A stretch of 64,000 bases of DNA from Tribonema minus (GCA_017506865.1 JAFCMP010000551.1:62001-126000), one strand, 5' to 3'. Numbered from the stretch's first letter, positions 1-12,591 are shown. Made by a program: numbers and translations. Notes: generated by a model from the letters alone, not told the origin.

Positions 1-1282
1 ATGAGCATCGACAAGGGCGGAAGCAAGCAATGCATGCCAATAGAGTGCAACCACACGAAATGCAACACAACAGACAGCAACAGCCAGAGCACAGCACAGA
101 ACACACGAAAGCAATCCGCCGAAACCACGCGTGTATGCATTGTGCACGCCTAGCACAGCAACCAAAGCAAGAGAGAAACGGGGGGGGAACGCATATACGC
201 ACGGGCACCCGGCACTACTACAGGCACCAGAGTGCGTCGTGCGTCATGTTGTGGTCTGTGTCTCTGGCCAGTATGTGGTGGGGGGGAGGGGGGCGTGCGT
301 GGGCAGAGGGGGGAGAGAGGGGCCCATGTGTGGCGGGGGGGTGGGGGGGGTGGGGGGCAAACGGCGGTGCGTGTGGCGCATTGCGCGCAAGGCACAAGCG
401 TCGAAAGCTCGCACCGCTGGGCTTCCACAACGCTCAGGGCAACATTGAAGTGCATTGAGCATGGGCCACAAAGCCTGAGGCGCAGTCGGTAGTTGCCATT
501 TGATTCTCAGACCTTCTCATCAGAAGCAACGGGGGTTAGGGGGTTGGGTGTGTGTGTGGGAGGGGGCAGTGCTCAGCTTGGGACGCCGAGCACTGACATG
601 TTTTGCTGGTGAGCGTTGTGATGTAGATTGTGACTCTCCGCTCACGTGTGCCTGCCCTGCGCGGCTGCCAGAATACGCCGCCGTCGTGAACACACCCCAA
701 CTCTCAATGCAAACTGGGAATGCGCCATCTCTCCTAGTGCGGTAAACTGCCCCCCGCTCAACTTCGATTGCACAGGTGTCGTCCCCCGCAAAACACGCGC
801 GCCCACGGGTGGAGGGGGGGGGGGGGTCGGGGGGAACTGGTGTATCGGAGATACTCCGCGCGCTTGTGTGTGTGATTGGGGAGGGTAGGCAGGAGTATGC
901 TAGCGTCACGTCAGCAACCCTGCTCGCGGCCATTTGCATGTGCACGATTGGTCTCAAGCGCGTCGCGCGCAGCTGCCGCGACAACAGCACATCGGCGCGC
1001 GGTCATCGGTGGCTGCAGCTCCACGCAGCAGCCCTCTGTGCGCCCTTCGCCCCCTTCCCCCCTGTCGCTCCTGTCCCCTCCGTCCATTCGGCTGCTGCGC
1101 GCCGTGCATCCGCTGCTCAAGCCGCTGCACAGGCGCGCACAGCTCGCTACCGCCGCCAGCGCCGCGCTGCCGCTGCCGCCGCGCTTCCGCTGCCGCTGCC
1201 GCGCTGCCGCCGCCGCGGCCGCGCTGCCGCCGCCGCCGCTGCTGCCGCGCTGCCGCCGCTGGCGCCGCATGCGACAGACACG
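1..1282. other. GC-rich intergenic margin, no gene seen
   Basis: I see no convincing gene here. The stretch is rich in G and C homopolymer runs, for example near 280-360 and 820-835. From about 1040 to 1280 it is a GCC/GCG-rich simple-sequence tract that produces long alanine/arginine/proline reading frames on both strands; these are compositional artefacts. It should hold the 3' flank of the nucleoporin gene whose coding end I place at 1283. A TTGAAGT-like motif occurs near 445. Confidence 0.5.
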
Positions 1283-4200
1283 TCACTTGCGCCGAGGAGC
1301 CCCCGGCCGCCGTCCCTTGAGTATCTTCCGCGGCGCGTCTGTTCTCCCGATGGCAAAGCCGCCGGGCTGAGCCCCCCCGGGTGGCCCCATGAAGCCACCC
1401 GGCGGTTGGCCGAAGCCGGGCTGCTGCTGCTGCTGCGGCGGCGCCGAGCCGCCACCAAAGGCGAACTGCTGCTGCTGCTGCTGCGGCGGCGGCATCCCGA
1501 AGCCTGCTGCCGGCGGCGGCGCGAAAGGCTGCGCAGCGCCGAAGCCGGCCGGCGGCGGGAACCCCGGGCTCGCCGCGCGCGCCGGCGCAAACCCCCTGCT
1601 GCCGCCGCCGCCGGCTGCTGCTGCTGCTGCTGCTGCGGCGGCGCGGCGCCAAACCCACCGAACCCGCCCGCCGCGCCGAACCCCCCCGTTCCAAACGGGG
1701 CTGGCGCCGGCGGCTGCGGCTGCGCAGGCTGCCCGAACGGCGGCAGGCCCCCCGCCGCCGCCGCCGCTGCCGCCGGCGCCGGCGCCGCGCCGCCAAACCC
1801 CAGGCTCGCGGCGCGGAATGAGAACGCGGGGGACGGCGTGGCAGCGGGCGGCGCCGCGTTGAACGGGAACTGCGCGGGGGCGGGGGCCTGCTGCGGCGCG
1901 CCGAACTGAAATGACGGGGCGCCCGAGGGCGCGGCAGCAGCGGGGGCGCCGAGCGCGGGCGACGGCGTACCCCTGCCGAACACGCCGCCGCCCGCGGCGG
2001 CGGCGCCACCGAACGAAAACAGCTGCTGCTGCTGCGGCGCTGCCGTCGGCGCCGGCTGCCCGAAGGTGAACGCTGGCTGCGCCGGCGCTGGCGCTGCCGC
2101 GGGAGGCGCGCCGCTGCCGCTGCCGCCACCAAAGCTTGCCGGCGGCAGCGCGGCAGCCCCTCCGAACATGGGCGGAGCCGGCGCAGCAGCAGCAGCGGCG
2201 CCGGGCTGCTTGGGCGCAGTCGCTGGGCTCTCCTGCATGGTGGCGCCGGGCGTCGCAGCCGGCGCCGGCGCTGCTGCCGCTGGCGTCGACGGCGGCGCAG
2301 CTGCCGCCGAGCCGAAAGGGGGAAGGGGCGCCGCCGGCGCGCCAAAGGTGAACGAGGGCGCCGCCGGCGCTGCCGCTCCAAACATGAATGGCGGCTGCGG
2401 GGCTGCTGCTGCGGCAGGCGGCGCCGCGCCGCCGGCGCCCGCGTCCGGCGCCTTTGGCGCGCCCGGGAACAGCGACGGCGGCGCCGCCGCCGCGGCAGGC
2501 GGCGCTGCCGGCGGCGGAAACGCGAACGACGGGACCGGCGGCGGCGGCGCCGCCGCGCCAGCCGCTGCGCTGGGTGCCGCGGAGCCTGCGGCGGCAGCAG
2601 GGGCGGCGCCGCCGCCGCCGTCGCCAAACGTGAACTGCGGCTGCTTGGCGACGGGCGGCCTGCCGCCGTCGTCGCAGTCGCCGCGCGTGCGCTTGGTCTT
2701 CTTCTCCCTGCCGGTGCCCGCATCGCCGCCGCCGGCGCTGAGTGGCGCTGCTGCCCCGAACTGAAAGGCGGGCGGCGCTGCTGCGGGCGGCGCCGCGCCG
2801 CCCGCGGGACGCGGCGGCAGCGCGGCGAACGTGAGCGTGCTGGACGGAGTTGGAACCGGCGCAGGCGCCGCTGCCGCCGCCGCCGCCGGTGTGGCAGCAC
2901 GCGGCGCCCCGAACGTGAATGCTGGCACCGCTGACGCCGGCGCGGGCGCTGCCGCCGCCGCCGCCGCCGCCGCCGGGCCAACCTGGAAAGGCTGCGCAGC
3001 AGCGGCAGACGATGTGGCCGCCGCCGCCGCTGCTGCTGCCGGAGCGGCGGAGTTGCTGCTGGGGGTCGCTGGCGCTGGCGCCTCCGTCCTGCGCTTTGCC
3101 GGGCGCGCGCCGCTGCCCGCCCCCTCGTCCGCCGCAAACGACGGCAGCTCAAATCTGCCGCCGCTGCTGCGTCCGCCCGCTGCAAAGCCGTTAATCGCCG
3201 CCGCCGCCGCAGGCTTCGCAGCCGCCGTGAACGAGAATCCGCCCGCTCCTATGCTGCCGCCGTTGGCCAGCTTCGGCGCCGCGGTGGCCGCGCTGCCTGC
3301 GCCGCTGGCAGGGGGCGCTGCTGCTGCTGCCGCCGCGGCAGCGGGCGCGGCGGCAGGCGCAGTGTCGCACGAGACGCACTTGGCGGCAGCGCGCTCGTTG
3401 ACGACGGAGCACGCCGAGCACTTCCACTGCCCCTGCTGCAGCCCGAACTTGCGCATGTCAAAGGGCTCGGCGACGGGCGCCGCGGCGCTGCTGCCGCCGC
3501 TGCCGCCGCCGCTAGCTGGCGCCGCAGCAGCAGCCTGAGCGCTGCCGCCATCGCCCTTCGGCACGTTGCAGCCCGCGCACGCGCGCGCCAGCCCGGTGTT
3601 GAGCGCTGCGCACGCGGCGCACTTCCACTGCCCTGGTGGCGGCACCGCTGCTGCAGGCGCTGCTGCTGCGGTGGGCCTGCGCGGCGGCGCGAGCTGCGGC
3701 GGCGCGCGGCGCCCGGGCGCCGAGAACTCGAACCGCGCGCCCTGCGCCATCTCCAGCGTGACGTCGACCGACGGCGGCGGCGGCGCGGTGAATTGGAACG
3801 CGCCCGTCGCCAGCATGTGCGCGCGCCGCTCGCTCCGCTCCGCTGCCGCCGCCGCCTCCGCCGCCGCCGCGCGCGCGGCGCCGTCGCCCTCCGCCGCCGC
3901 AGCCGCCGCCGCCGCCGCAGACTCCCTCTCCTCCTCGCTGTCGCTCGTTGCGTGCATCATGCGGCGGCGCATGGCGCGCTTGGCGGCGGCGCCCTGCGGC
4001 AGCGCCAGCGGCGTCGCGGCGCGCGCCTGCGGCTGGCGCTGCCGCAGGCGCAGCTGCTGCGGCAGCGGCTGCGCGCGCAGCGCCTGCGCAGACGCCGTCG
4101 GCGGCGGCGCGTCGTCCACGGCGCCGACCGGCAGCGCCGCCAGGTGCGGTGCGGCCGCGGGCGGCGGCGGCCCGAACAGCGCCGCGTCCGCGTCAGCGTC

Positions 4201-5394
4201 GCTAAGCGGCATGCCGCGCACCATGTTCAGCGCCTCCGCGGCGAGCTGCGCAGCGGAGCGCTGCTGCACGGTGCGGTAGCCAAGGCCGTAGCCGCGGCCC
4301 GCGCCGCCGGCGCGCGCCGCCGCCGCCGCCGCGGGCAGCAGCTGGCGCTCGCACGCGCCGCCGAACGCCGCGCTGCTGCTGCGGCGGCGATCCTGCTGCG
4401 CGGCGTCGTACGCCAGGCGCGGCGGCGGCGCCGCCGGTGACTGTGCACGCATGAGGGCGCTCTCATAGGGGTCACCAAGATACGCGGCGCCGCCGATGCC
4501 GATGCGGCGGTTGGCGCCGTACCTCTCGGCCGCCACGGTCGTGGGAGCGCGCTGCTGCCAAGGCTGCTGCTGCTGCTGCGGGCGTGGCGGCGGCGCCTGC
4601 AGCGGCATGGAGCGCCTGGCGCGGCTGCGTGCATCCTGGTCCCTGCGCGTATCGTAGCCTGGCGACGAGTACTCCAGAGCCTGCCGCACGGGCTCCGCCG
4701 CCGCTGGACGCCACCCGTCCCGAGCGCGAGCTGCTGCTTCGCTGTAGTAGTCGCCTGCACCGTCGTCCATGGGTTGCAGGGCCTGACCTGTAGCTGCACC
4801 AATCGCCGCACCCGCGTACTCCCAGCCTTCGTTCTGCTCCTCTTCGGGCTCCGCCCAGGCCACAGTCCGCTGCAGCATTTCATCTACATCGTCCGCCGTG
4901 TGAAACATGGCGGCATGAGCAGCTACTGGCGGAGAGGGTTCCCTTGTTGGAACAGGGCGCCGCTGTTGCTGTTGCTGCTGCTGCTGAGGCATTCTTGGTT
5001 CCGCCTTCTCCATGGTCGGTGGCGCTGGCGCCGCCATGTGCTGCTGCTGTGGCGTCGGAGCAGCATCATTGTGCCCTCTGTCGACCGAAGGTTGTGGAGA
5101 AGCTGCCTCCGTTGCTGCCTCCTCCTCTACTGTGCCCAGATCGCCACCGCCATCGTCGTCGGCTTCGGGCTCGCGGGATGGTGCTCTGGAAAACAGACCC
5201 CCAACCAAGGGCAGCCGTTCCAACAAGCTCTTCCTCCTCTTCTTGGATACCACTATAGCTGCGCCGCCATCGCCATCTGCCACTGCATCATCCCGCTGCG
5301 GCGACCGCCGCCGCTTTGACCGCCTTGGCGGCGTCGAGGCTGCAGGTGGGTCTGGCTCTGCTGTGGCTCCCTGTCTTGGCTTCCTGAGCCTCAT
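1283..5394 (-). CDS. FG-repeat nucleoporin with two RanBP2-type zinc fingers (Nup153-like), frameshift near the 3' end
   Basis: This is probably a nuclear-pore protein of the nuclear basket that binds transport receptors through FG repeats and Ran through zinc fingers. It is an intronless reading frame from the ATG at 5394. The N-terminus is basic with NLS-like clusters (KKRRKS near residue 50) followed by SLLERLPLVGGLF. Two four-cysteine fingers of the form GQWKC-x2-C...C-x2-C lie at about residues 588-612 and 650-675. Many FxFG and FG motifs in Ala/Pro/Gly-rich sequence fill roughly residues 820-1300. Read straight through, the frame turns into Arg/Ser-rich nonsense after about 1590 and stops at 1147. 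The FG-rich sequence continues in another frame (GFGAAQPFAPPP, then FAFGGG) and ends at 1283 with a basic tail (RKILKGRR). One base appears to be missing near the C run at 1592-1596. The family call is strong; Nup153 as the exact orthologue is inference. Confidence 0.8.
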
Positions 5395-6822
5395 GGCTGT
5401 TGCCCAGCAGGGTTACGCCAAGGGCAGTGGAGATAATGCAAAAGCTCAGATGCTCTGGCAAGGTAGTCAACGTCAGGCACGCCTGCAGCGTTGCTCTCTC
5501 TCTTTTTTCAGGCTGTCATCCAAGTCACGAGTCACTTGGTCTAAGTCAGTCGAGTCACTTGTCCATTTAGCTCTGCAGTTTTGACAAATAGTTCTTTCCT
5601 AAAGGTTGCAGTCAATTTATTTCATAAACCACGCGTTACATATGTTTGACATGCATGTATAGCGAAAAGACGTTGATTCTCAGTTCCTGCAGGGTTTAAG
5701 GCAAGCGATGATGTGTTGACAAATGAATGTACGACCAGGCACTCTTTGCAACGTGCGCCACATGAACGTCAGCAGACAAACAAAAACCCAAAGCAAGACA
5801 AACCACAGTTCTTTGTGCAGAAGACAGTCTGAGTGTCAATAATACTGTGTGCTCAACAAAGACCTGGCCTGACGAATCGCAATGCACACTCAGACAACTG
5901 CAAACAAATTGGTTGTCGCATAAGCGACTGACAGCAGGCACAAGAAACAGCATCCTCATCGTGAGTTCGCACAAGCTTGTGCCCTCCTTTGAGTGCATGC
6001 CATGGGCAATGCTTGGGTTCACCAGCCGGGATAATCAGGAGCAAACGGTTCGTAAACTCACAGAGACGCACGCACGACGGGATGTCACGCCAGCGGTTTC
6101 GCACCATGCTCTCCCCAGACATGATCAGACGCTACCACACACACTTATACGATGCAGCGCGAACTGGCGTCGTGGTCCCCCTTTGCATACACACAAACAC
6201 ATGAAGTCGCCTCATCACACCAGAATACATACCCCCCCTCCCCCCCCTCCCCCTCTACTACCCCCTAGCCGTCACACCCCGCATAGCACGCACTGCAAAT
6301 CCAAATACCAATCAACAAACTAATGGCCTCGTCGCCACTGCCTAAGCCCGCCACAGCTGCCGAACATTGCATCACCGCCACGACGAAGCGCGCACGCATT
6401 GCTGCAAGGGTGCCGCCGCCGGGGCCGCTGGCGGCGGCGCTCGCCGAAAGCGGCACGTTGCCCATGTGACATTTCAGACTTTTGCCCCAGATATTACTGT
6501 CTCTCTCTCTCTCCCCCCCGCCGCTGCTGTTGCTGCCGCCATACGCCACGGCGTCAGCAGCGTGCACAGTGCCAGCAGGGCAGTGCGCCGCGTGGCCTCC
6601 GCAGGGGGTGAGCGCAGCTGCTGCTGCTGCTGCTGCTGCTGCCACGGCAGCACAAGCGCGCTGCCGCAGGAGGCCGCAAGCCGGCAGCTGCCGCGGAAGC
6701 AGCGCGCGGAACCGGCAGCAGCGCTCGACCCCTAGCGACCCCGCGCCGCCGCACGCGCTGCGCCGCAAAAATGGCAGCAGCTGCAGCAGCGCTCAGAGCG
6801 CAAATGCGCGCCATGCGCCCGC
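5395..6822. other. Intergenic: nucleoporin upstream region and FMO 3' flank
   Basis: No gene is supported here. The low-coordinate end should hold the nucleoporin promoter, since that gene runs leftward from 5394. The high-coordinate end is the 3' flank of the FMO gene. Simple sequences include a C-rich run near 6232-6262, a CT tract near 6499-6516 and a CTG run at about 6617-6643. Short frames such as 5847-6323 show no domain. Confidence 0.5.
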
Positions 6823-9718
6823 CTAGAAGTTGTTGGGCGTGAGCTGGCGGAAGCCCACGAGCGAGAGCACCTTGGCGGCGAGCAGGAACGCCGCGGTGAT
6901 GGTCGACTCGAGCAGGTCGCCGACGGGCTGCCTGCTGTAGACGTCGAGCGCGCGCGCCGCGTCGGCGCCGGGGCCGCGCAGGCGATACTGGTGCGTCGTG
7001 AAGGGGCCGAACATGACCTTGAGCCAGACGCGTGGGCGCGTGAGGAAGAGGCGGCGCAGCGGCGGCAGCACGCCCATCTGGCGCGCGAGGTCGTCCAGGT
7101 AGATCTGGGGGGGGGGGAGGGGTTGAGGGGTGCGGGGGGTGGGGGAGGAGGGGGAGGGGGGGCGGTAGTAAGAATGTGTAGGTGGGTACCAATGCATGCT
7201 TAAAGCCAAGAAAAGCGGGGGGGGGGGGGGGGGGGCAGTGCGTGTAGGTGAATGCCATATGTGTATGCTTGGATGCAAGTAGTCGTGTGCATGTATGCAG
7301 GCACGCAAGTGTGTATGGTGGCGTGTGCTGACGAGATGCAATGCAACAGAGCACAACAAAGACCCGGCCTTGTAAGCACGCAGTCACCGCAAGAAGCGCC
7401 AAGAGATCGACGAGCCCTTTACGCGCCGATCATCACCAAAGCGCACCATGTACAGAACCCCAGCCCTAGAATCCTGCACAGCGGCGGTGCAAAGAGAGGG
7501 AAAGAGAGAGAAAGCCGTGCTGCTGATCACCCTGCCGTGGGATCCTCGACAGCACTGCGGCCGTGCGAAAAGAGAGTGAGAGACGGAGCGCAGCGCTGCC
7601 GCTCACCTGGAAGTCGGCGAGCCCCTCGACGCGCTGATCATCACCAGAGCGCACTATATAAAGAGCCCCAGCCCCGGAATCCTCAGCAGCACAGCGGCAG
7701 TGCGACAAGACACAAGAGAGGTGTCGCGGCTGCTGCTCACCCTGCCCTAGGGTCCTTGACAGTACAACGGCCGTGGCAAAAACACGTGCGACAAAACACA
7801 AGTGAAGTGTTGCTGCTCACCTGAAAGTCGACGAGCCCCTTGACGCGCTGATCATCGCCAAAGCGCCGCTCCCACTCCGCACCGTCGCGCGCCGCCGCGT
7901 CGCTCATCGCCTTCGCGTCCGGCAGCGCGACGTCGCCGTTTGCCACCAGCGCAAATAAGCGCGCCTGCATCTCCGCCGTCGGCGGCAGCGAGCCGAACGC
8001 GGGGCGCGCAAAGCCGAAGTACCCCACCTCCCCGCCGTACAGCGGGTGGAAGACTTGCTTATAGAGCATGCGCGGCGCACGGCCGTACTCGCCGATGTCG
8101 GGGTGCGTTTCGTCCGCGAACGGGAACGCGTTGCGGTAGCCCGTGCACGCGACGATGGCGTCGCAGTCGAAGCGCGAGCCGTCCGCGAACGCGGCGCCCG
8201 CGGCGTCGAGCCGGAAGGCGCCGCGGTGCAGCGTCGCGCCGCGGCAGACGACGGCCTCGACGAACCCCGCGTTCTTGCAGCCGAACTTGCTGAACGCGGA
8301 CGTGCCCTGGCGCAGGTTCAGCTCGCTGACCTTGGCGAGGACGCGCGTCTCCGGCGTGTCGCGCGCGAGGCACAGCGACAGGCGCTTGGCGTGCTGGTTC
8401 GCCCAGCCGACCCACGCACCGAGCACGTAGGGGTTGCTGTAGCGGCAGCGGTTCGTGTTGAGGTCGGTGACGCGGCCGTGGCGCTGCACGCGCGGGATGA
8501 TGTGGCCGTGCTTCCTGCGGATTCCCATGCCCGTCGCCGCGGCGTGGCGCGAGATCTCGTTGCAGATGTCTGAGCCGCTCTCGCCCGCCCCCACCACCAG
8601 CACCCTCTTGCCCGCAAAGTCGGAGGGGGTCTTGTAGCACTCCGAGTGGATGATCTGGCCCTGGAACTGCTCTTCGCCGTCGAACTTCGGCCTGCATGAC
8701 CATGTGTTGGTGCCGGTGCAGATGCAGATACCGTTGAAGCCGGCGATTTCTTGAACCGCCTCCTCCTCCTCCTCGTTTGGTGCGGCGTCGGCAGGCGAGC
8801 AGCGCTGCGCCCAGGCCGTCCACCTGCCCGTCTCTGGCATGCGCTGTATCTTGACCACCTTGGTGCTGAAGGACACGTGCCGCAGCAGGCCGAAACGCTC
8901 CGCGTAGCCCCTCATGTAGTCGAGATACTCCTCCGCTGGGGGTTGGGGCGGGGGGGGGGGGCGAGGGGGTTTAAGTGTGGGTGAGTGCAGATACGCGCAG
9001 GCGGGTACCAATGTATGCTTGAAGGCAAGTGTGTGTGTGGGGGGGGGATTAGTGCATAGACAAGTAGTTGAGTACCATGTGTATGCTTGAAGGGGGGAAG
9101 GGGTGGGGTGGGGGAAGGGGCGAGTGCATAAGCGTAGGTGAATACCATGTGTGCAGGGGAATACCATATGTGTATGCTTGAATGTAAGGCATCTGTGTGG
9201 GTTTAAGATCAGGGTCAGGTTTAGGGTGTTGGGGTTACATTTGTAAGCATGCGTCACCGCAAGAAGCGCAAGTGTTGCTCACAAGGAAGTCGCCGAGCGC
9301 CTTGACGCGCTGTCGTCGCCGAAGCGCACTACGTACAGTACCACAGCCCTTGGATCCCCGACAGCACAAAGGGCCGTGCAGAAACAGACAGAGAGGAGTG
9401 CTGCTGCTCGACAGCACAGCGGTGCGACGAGACACACGAGAGCAAGTGTCGCCGCTCACCTGTCCAGAATTTGGGACAGTCCTCGCGGCCATCAGAGAAC
9501 TCTGCGTAGGCCGTCAGCAGCGAGGATGTGGTGAGAATGGTGTTGTCATAGGTCTTGGCATACACCCCACCCAACACAGCGCTGGACTCGAAGCAGCTCA
9601 CGCTGTGCCCTAGCGCCGTCAGCTCTCGCATGACCACGAGGCCACTGGACCCCGCACCGATGACCAGGAAGTGCTTCTTGCCCTCAGCAGGGGCCACAGT
9701 CAAGATGGGAGCCGCCAT
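6823..9718 (-). CDS. Flavin-containing monooxygenase (FMO), three exons
   Basis: This NADPH- and FAD-dependent enzyme would oxygenate soft nucleophiles (N or S) in small molecules; the substrate is unknown. Exons are 9460-9718, 8935-7821 and 7104-6823, joined in consistent phase with GT-AG borders, giving 551 residues, normal for the family. I use the ATG at 9718 (MAAPIL), whose product begins just before the FAD fold; an in-frame start at 9778 would add 20 residues. The FAD-binding GAGSSG is at residues 21-26. The FMO signature FQGQIIHSECYK is at 177-188, the NADPH-binding GAGESG at 202-207, and a late CTGY motif belongs to the ATG/TGY region. I see no signal peptide. Both introns contain decayed copies of the 3' end of exon 2. 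It is transcribed divergently from the coiled-coil gene starting at 9969. Confidence 0.88.
7371..7820 (-). repeat. FMO intron 2: decayed copies of the exon 2 3' end plus 5' splice site
   Basis: The last about 45 bases of exon 2 (7821-7866 on this strand) together with the GT donor recur at about 7605-7660 and, more weakly, at about 7384-7450. The spacing is about 200-220 bp. Intron sequence between copies is also repeated, including runs of the form GACAGCACNGCGGCCGTG. The 7611-7620 copy retains a full CAG|GTGAGC donor. Confidence 0.8.
8970..9459 (-). repeat. FMO intron 1: intron 2-like sequence with an exon 2 tail copy inside
   Basis: Intron 1 shares blocks with intron 2. GGTACCAATG...ATGCTT occurs near 9003 and near 7188. 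CATATGTGTATGCTTG occurs near 9166 and 7256. GTCACCGCAAGAAGCGC occurs near 9253 and 7384. A decayed copy of the end of exon 2 lies at about 9276-9335, although exon 2 is downstream of this intron. G-rich tracts sit near the acceptor in both introns. Confidence 0.75.
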
Positions 9719-9968
9719 GGTTAATCCAGCTGCTTCCACCTGCCTGGGTGCTCCCGCAGAGTGCGAGCCAAGGATCAAAACAAGATCTTACCGTTCGAAC
9801 TCTTGGGACGGTTCCACAAAGTGGCAGTTGTGATCAGATGGCCAGCCACGAAGTGCCACAGCGAGGGAGGTGTGTTTTCCTGAGGCAACCATCAATGTCA
9901 GCAGTTGTCAAGCCATCGCAGGCATTTCAAAGAGTGCCTCATGACTCTGTCACTGCGATGAAATGAAC
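9719..9968. promoter_or_regulatory. Short divergent promoter between FMO and coiled-coil gene
   Basis: Only 250 bp separate the two start codons on opposite strands, so both core promoters must lie here or overlap. I see no clear TATA box. Confidence 0.5.
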
Positions 9969-11515
9969 ATGGAAGCCGCCGCCGCAGAGGATGGTCTTGG
10001 CGCCATGTTGGTGAACTCATGGGTGACCGGCGAGCGCCGCAAGCTGCTGGCGCGGCTGGCGGAGGTGGAAGCCAGAGTTGCAGCCGCCATCGAGGACAAC
10101 AGGCAGGTGCGACAGTGTCAGCTGCTGCAGAGGAAAGAGGCTAAGGACTTGGTGCGCCAGCTCGCCGATACTGCAGCCGAGGAGCAGAACCTCAGGACAC
10201 GCGCGCAGGCCAGGCTGGAGGTGAGTCCGTTGCTGGTGCACACGTGGGCTTGCAGAGGGCAATTGCCAGGACGTTTCTGTACAAGTCGGTGATGATATCG
10301 ACAGAGACTCGATGATGCCACCTTGCAATTTGATCGATGGCTCGTAGCAATTTGTCCTCATTGTAGCCATTACGATATGACGCAGCCATGCACCGATCAC
10401 CGATCCAAAGTGCTGCCACCTGCTGCCGACACGCGTCACAGGAGGTCACCAGGCAGCTGCAGCTGTGGGAGCGGCGTGCAGCACTCGCGGAAACCAAATA
10501 CGCGACCGTCAATGAAGCGCTGGCACAGGAGCGAGAAGCAAGAGCCGCCGCAGAGGCCCGCAGCAGCCTCAAGCGGCAGCGACTCAGGCACGTCGCAGGT
10601 GAACTTCACCCTCCCGGTGAGCTTCAAATCGCAGTGAGCGACGAAGCCGGCGCGCTGGCGCACCACCTGGAGGGCCTGGTGGAGGGCGGCGCCGCGGCGG
10701 CGGAGCGCGCCGCGGAGCTGCAGCGGCAGCTGGCGGCAGCGCGCGAGGCGGCGGCGGCGCGAGAAGGCGAGCTGTCTGCATCGCTGCGCGCCGTGCAGGC
10801 GGACCTAGACGCCGCACGCGCCGCCGCCGCCGCCGCTGAAGCTCGCGCTGCTGCTGCTGCTGCTGCCGCCGCTGCTGCGTCCGCGGAGGCAGCGGCGCCG
10901 CCGCCTCCGCCTCCGCCTCCGCCGCCGCAGCAGCCGCCGCAGCAGGTCGCGGCGCTGCTGCAGATGCTGCGCACGCAGGAGGAGATCGAGGCGGTGCTGG
11001 AGGCGGCGCAGCGCGAGCGCGACGAGCGCATCGCGCGCCTCTGGCGCCTTGTGCTGCGCTGGCAGCCGCTCGTCGACGCGCGCGGCCACAGCAGCGCCCA
11101 GGACCTCGCCGCGCTGGCGCTCTGGGACGAGTACCTGCGCCACGGCGGCGCGCCGGCGCCCGCCGCGCCGCACCCCCCGCCCCCCTCAACCGCCGACCGG
11201 TCGCCTCCGGGGTCCCCGCGCGGCCTGTACTCGCCCGGTGGCAGTGCGCATTCGCGACCGCTGTCGGCGGGCGGGCCGCTGCGCGACGCGGCGGCGGCGA
11301 CGGGGGCCCCGCGGCAGCTGTTCAGCGGCAGGGGGGAGGGGGGGGGGAGGGCGGGGGGGGGGCTCGGAGGCAGCCCGCGCTCGCCGGGCAGCGTGCGGAG
11401 CGCTGCCTCGGACAGGAGCGGGATGAGCGCTGCTGAGCGCATCGAGGAGCTGGCGGCGGCGGGGAGGGCGCGCGCGGCGGCGGCGGCGGCGGCGGCGGAG
11501 GAGGGGTTCTCATGA
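9969..11515 (+). CDS. Alanine-rich coiled-coil protein of unknown function, two exons
   Basis: Exon 1 is 9969-10220 (ending CTGGAG|GTGAGT) and exon 2 is 10442-11515 (after CACAG), both in phase 0, giving 441 residues. An ATG six bases upstream at 9963 is in frame and could be used instead. Residues 1-230 are heptad-like charged helix (for example LLARLAEVEARVAAAIEDN and LERQL-type runs), so a long coiled coil is likely. A poly-proline/glutamine linker follows at about residues 240-255. Next is a helical segment rich in E and R ending WRLVLRWQPLVDA, then a Ser/Pro/Gly-rich low-complexity tail. A cytoskeletal or centrosomal role is possible but not shown. GTGAG stretches inside exon 2 (near 10600) could mark a further small intron; the frame stays open without it. 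Confidence 0.65.
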
Positions 11516-12591
11516 CGTCCAGCGCGTGTTTCTAATGAGCTTTCGTGATGATGAATGGCGAGAAGGGCGGGTGCGGAGGCGCACAGCGCGCAGTGCTCAG
11601 CGGTGAGTGTCGCGTTTGAGGCGCTGTCAAGCATGCTCGTATCCGTTGCTGACAGGGTATAGTGGCTAGCCTATCCAACAAGTGTATGTACTGACGACTG
11701 CGGTGTGAGCGACCAGGCGATGACATTGTTCAGCAGCAGAGCTGGCGTGCCGCATCTGTGATGAGCTGCGCGTTAACGCTGAGTGAGCACTCATTGTGCG
11801 TATGTCAGCAATGAATCGGCACTCATCGTTCATGCTGACCGCCTGTGTCAGCACTGCAGGAGATGACAGCAAGGTGGGTCATGCATTGCATAGCGTTTTC
11901 TGATGAATGTCGAGAATGCGTGCATCACTCTCTTCTTGTCAGTGCCACACACATAATATCCTTCAAGCAGACTGTCTCTGTTTCAAGTACATCGGCTCCG
12001 CCAATCGGCAGCAAGGCTCGCTGCTGCATGAACGACCCTGTGCCATCTAATTGCCATAAGCGGTCACCGTTGTGTCCCTCTGCAGCAATGTCAAGCAGCA
12101 TGCGCCGATGCCATGTTGTGTCACACACGGCAGATATGCTGTGTGCGGTGAGATAATGGGTGTCACGCGGTGATGCGGCTTTCCGGTCATTAGCGGGATG
12201 TGTCATACGGTTTCACTCTGTGTATGCCCTGTACCTACAATCCTGTATTCATAGCATAGCAGCCCGGAAGTGGGCTTGGCTTTGAGGGATCATGCGCACA
12301 CACCACCATTGGTATGGGCCCCTAGCGTCCTGCATTGCAAACTTGCACATGTACACGTGAAGTGCCGGCCATAGGCATGTGCGCTCATTCGCGCTCGATG
12401 GCCTGGTGATCATGTCCAATGCGTGCAGTGCTGCACGAGCGGGGGGTGCGTCCGAGTGACCCGAATACTGCGGGTGCCTCGCGCCCCCTCATTGAATGTC
12501 CAGCATCGCGCCTGAGCATCTGCACTGCTTCGCAGCGCAACTTTGCCAGGCCAGAACGTGTTGATCATACCGCAGGCTCGGGGGGAGGGTC

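Noticed and set aside
776-3185. Long plus- and minus-strand frames (such as 776-1909 and 954-3185) over the nucleoporin
   Set aside because: They are Arg/Ala/Cys-only products of the GC-rich Ala/Pro/Gly/Gln codons of the real minus-strand gene; no domain is present.
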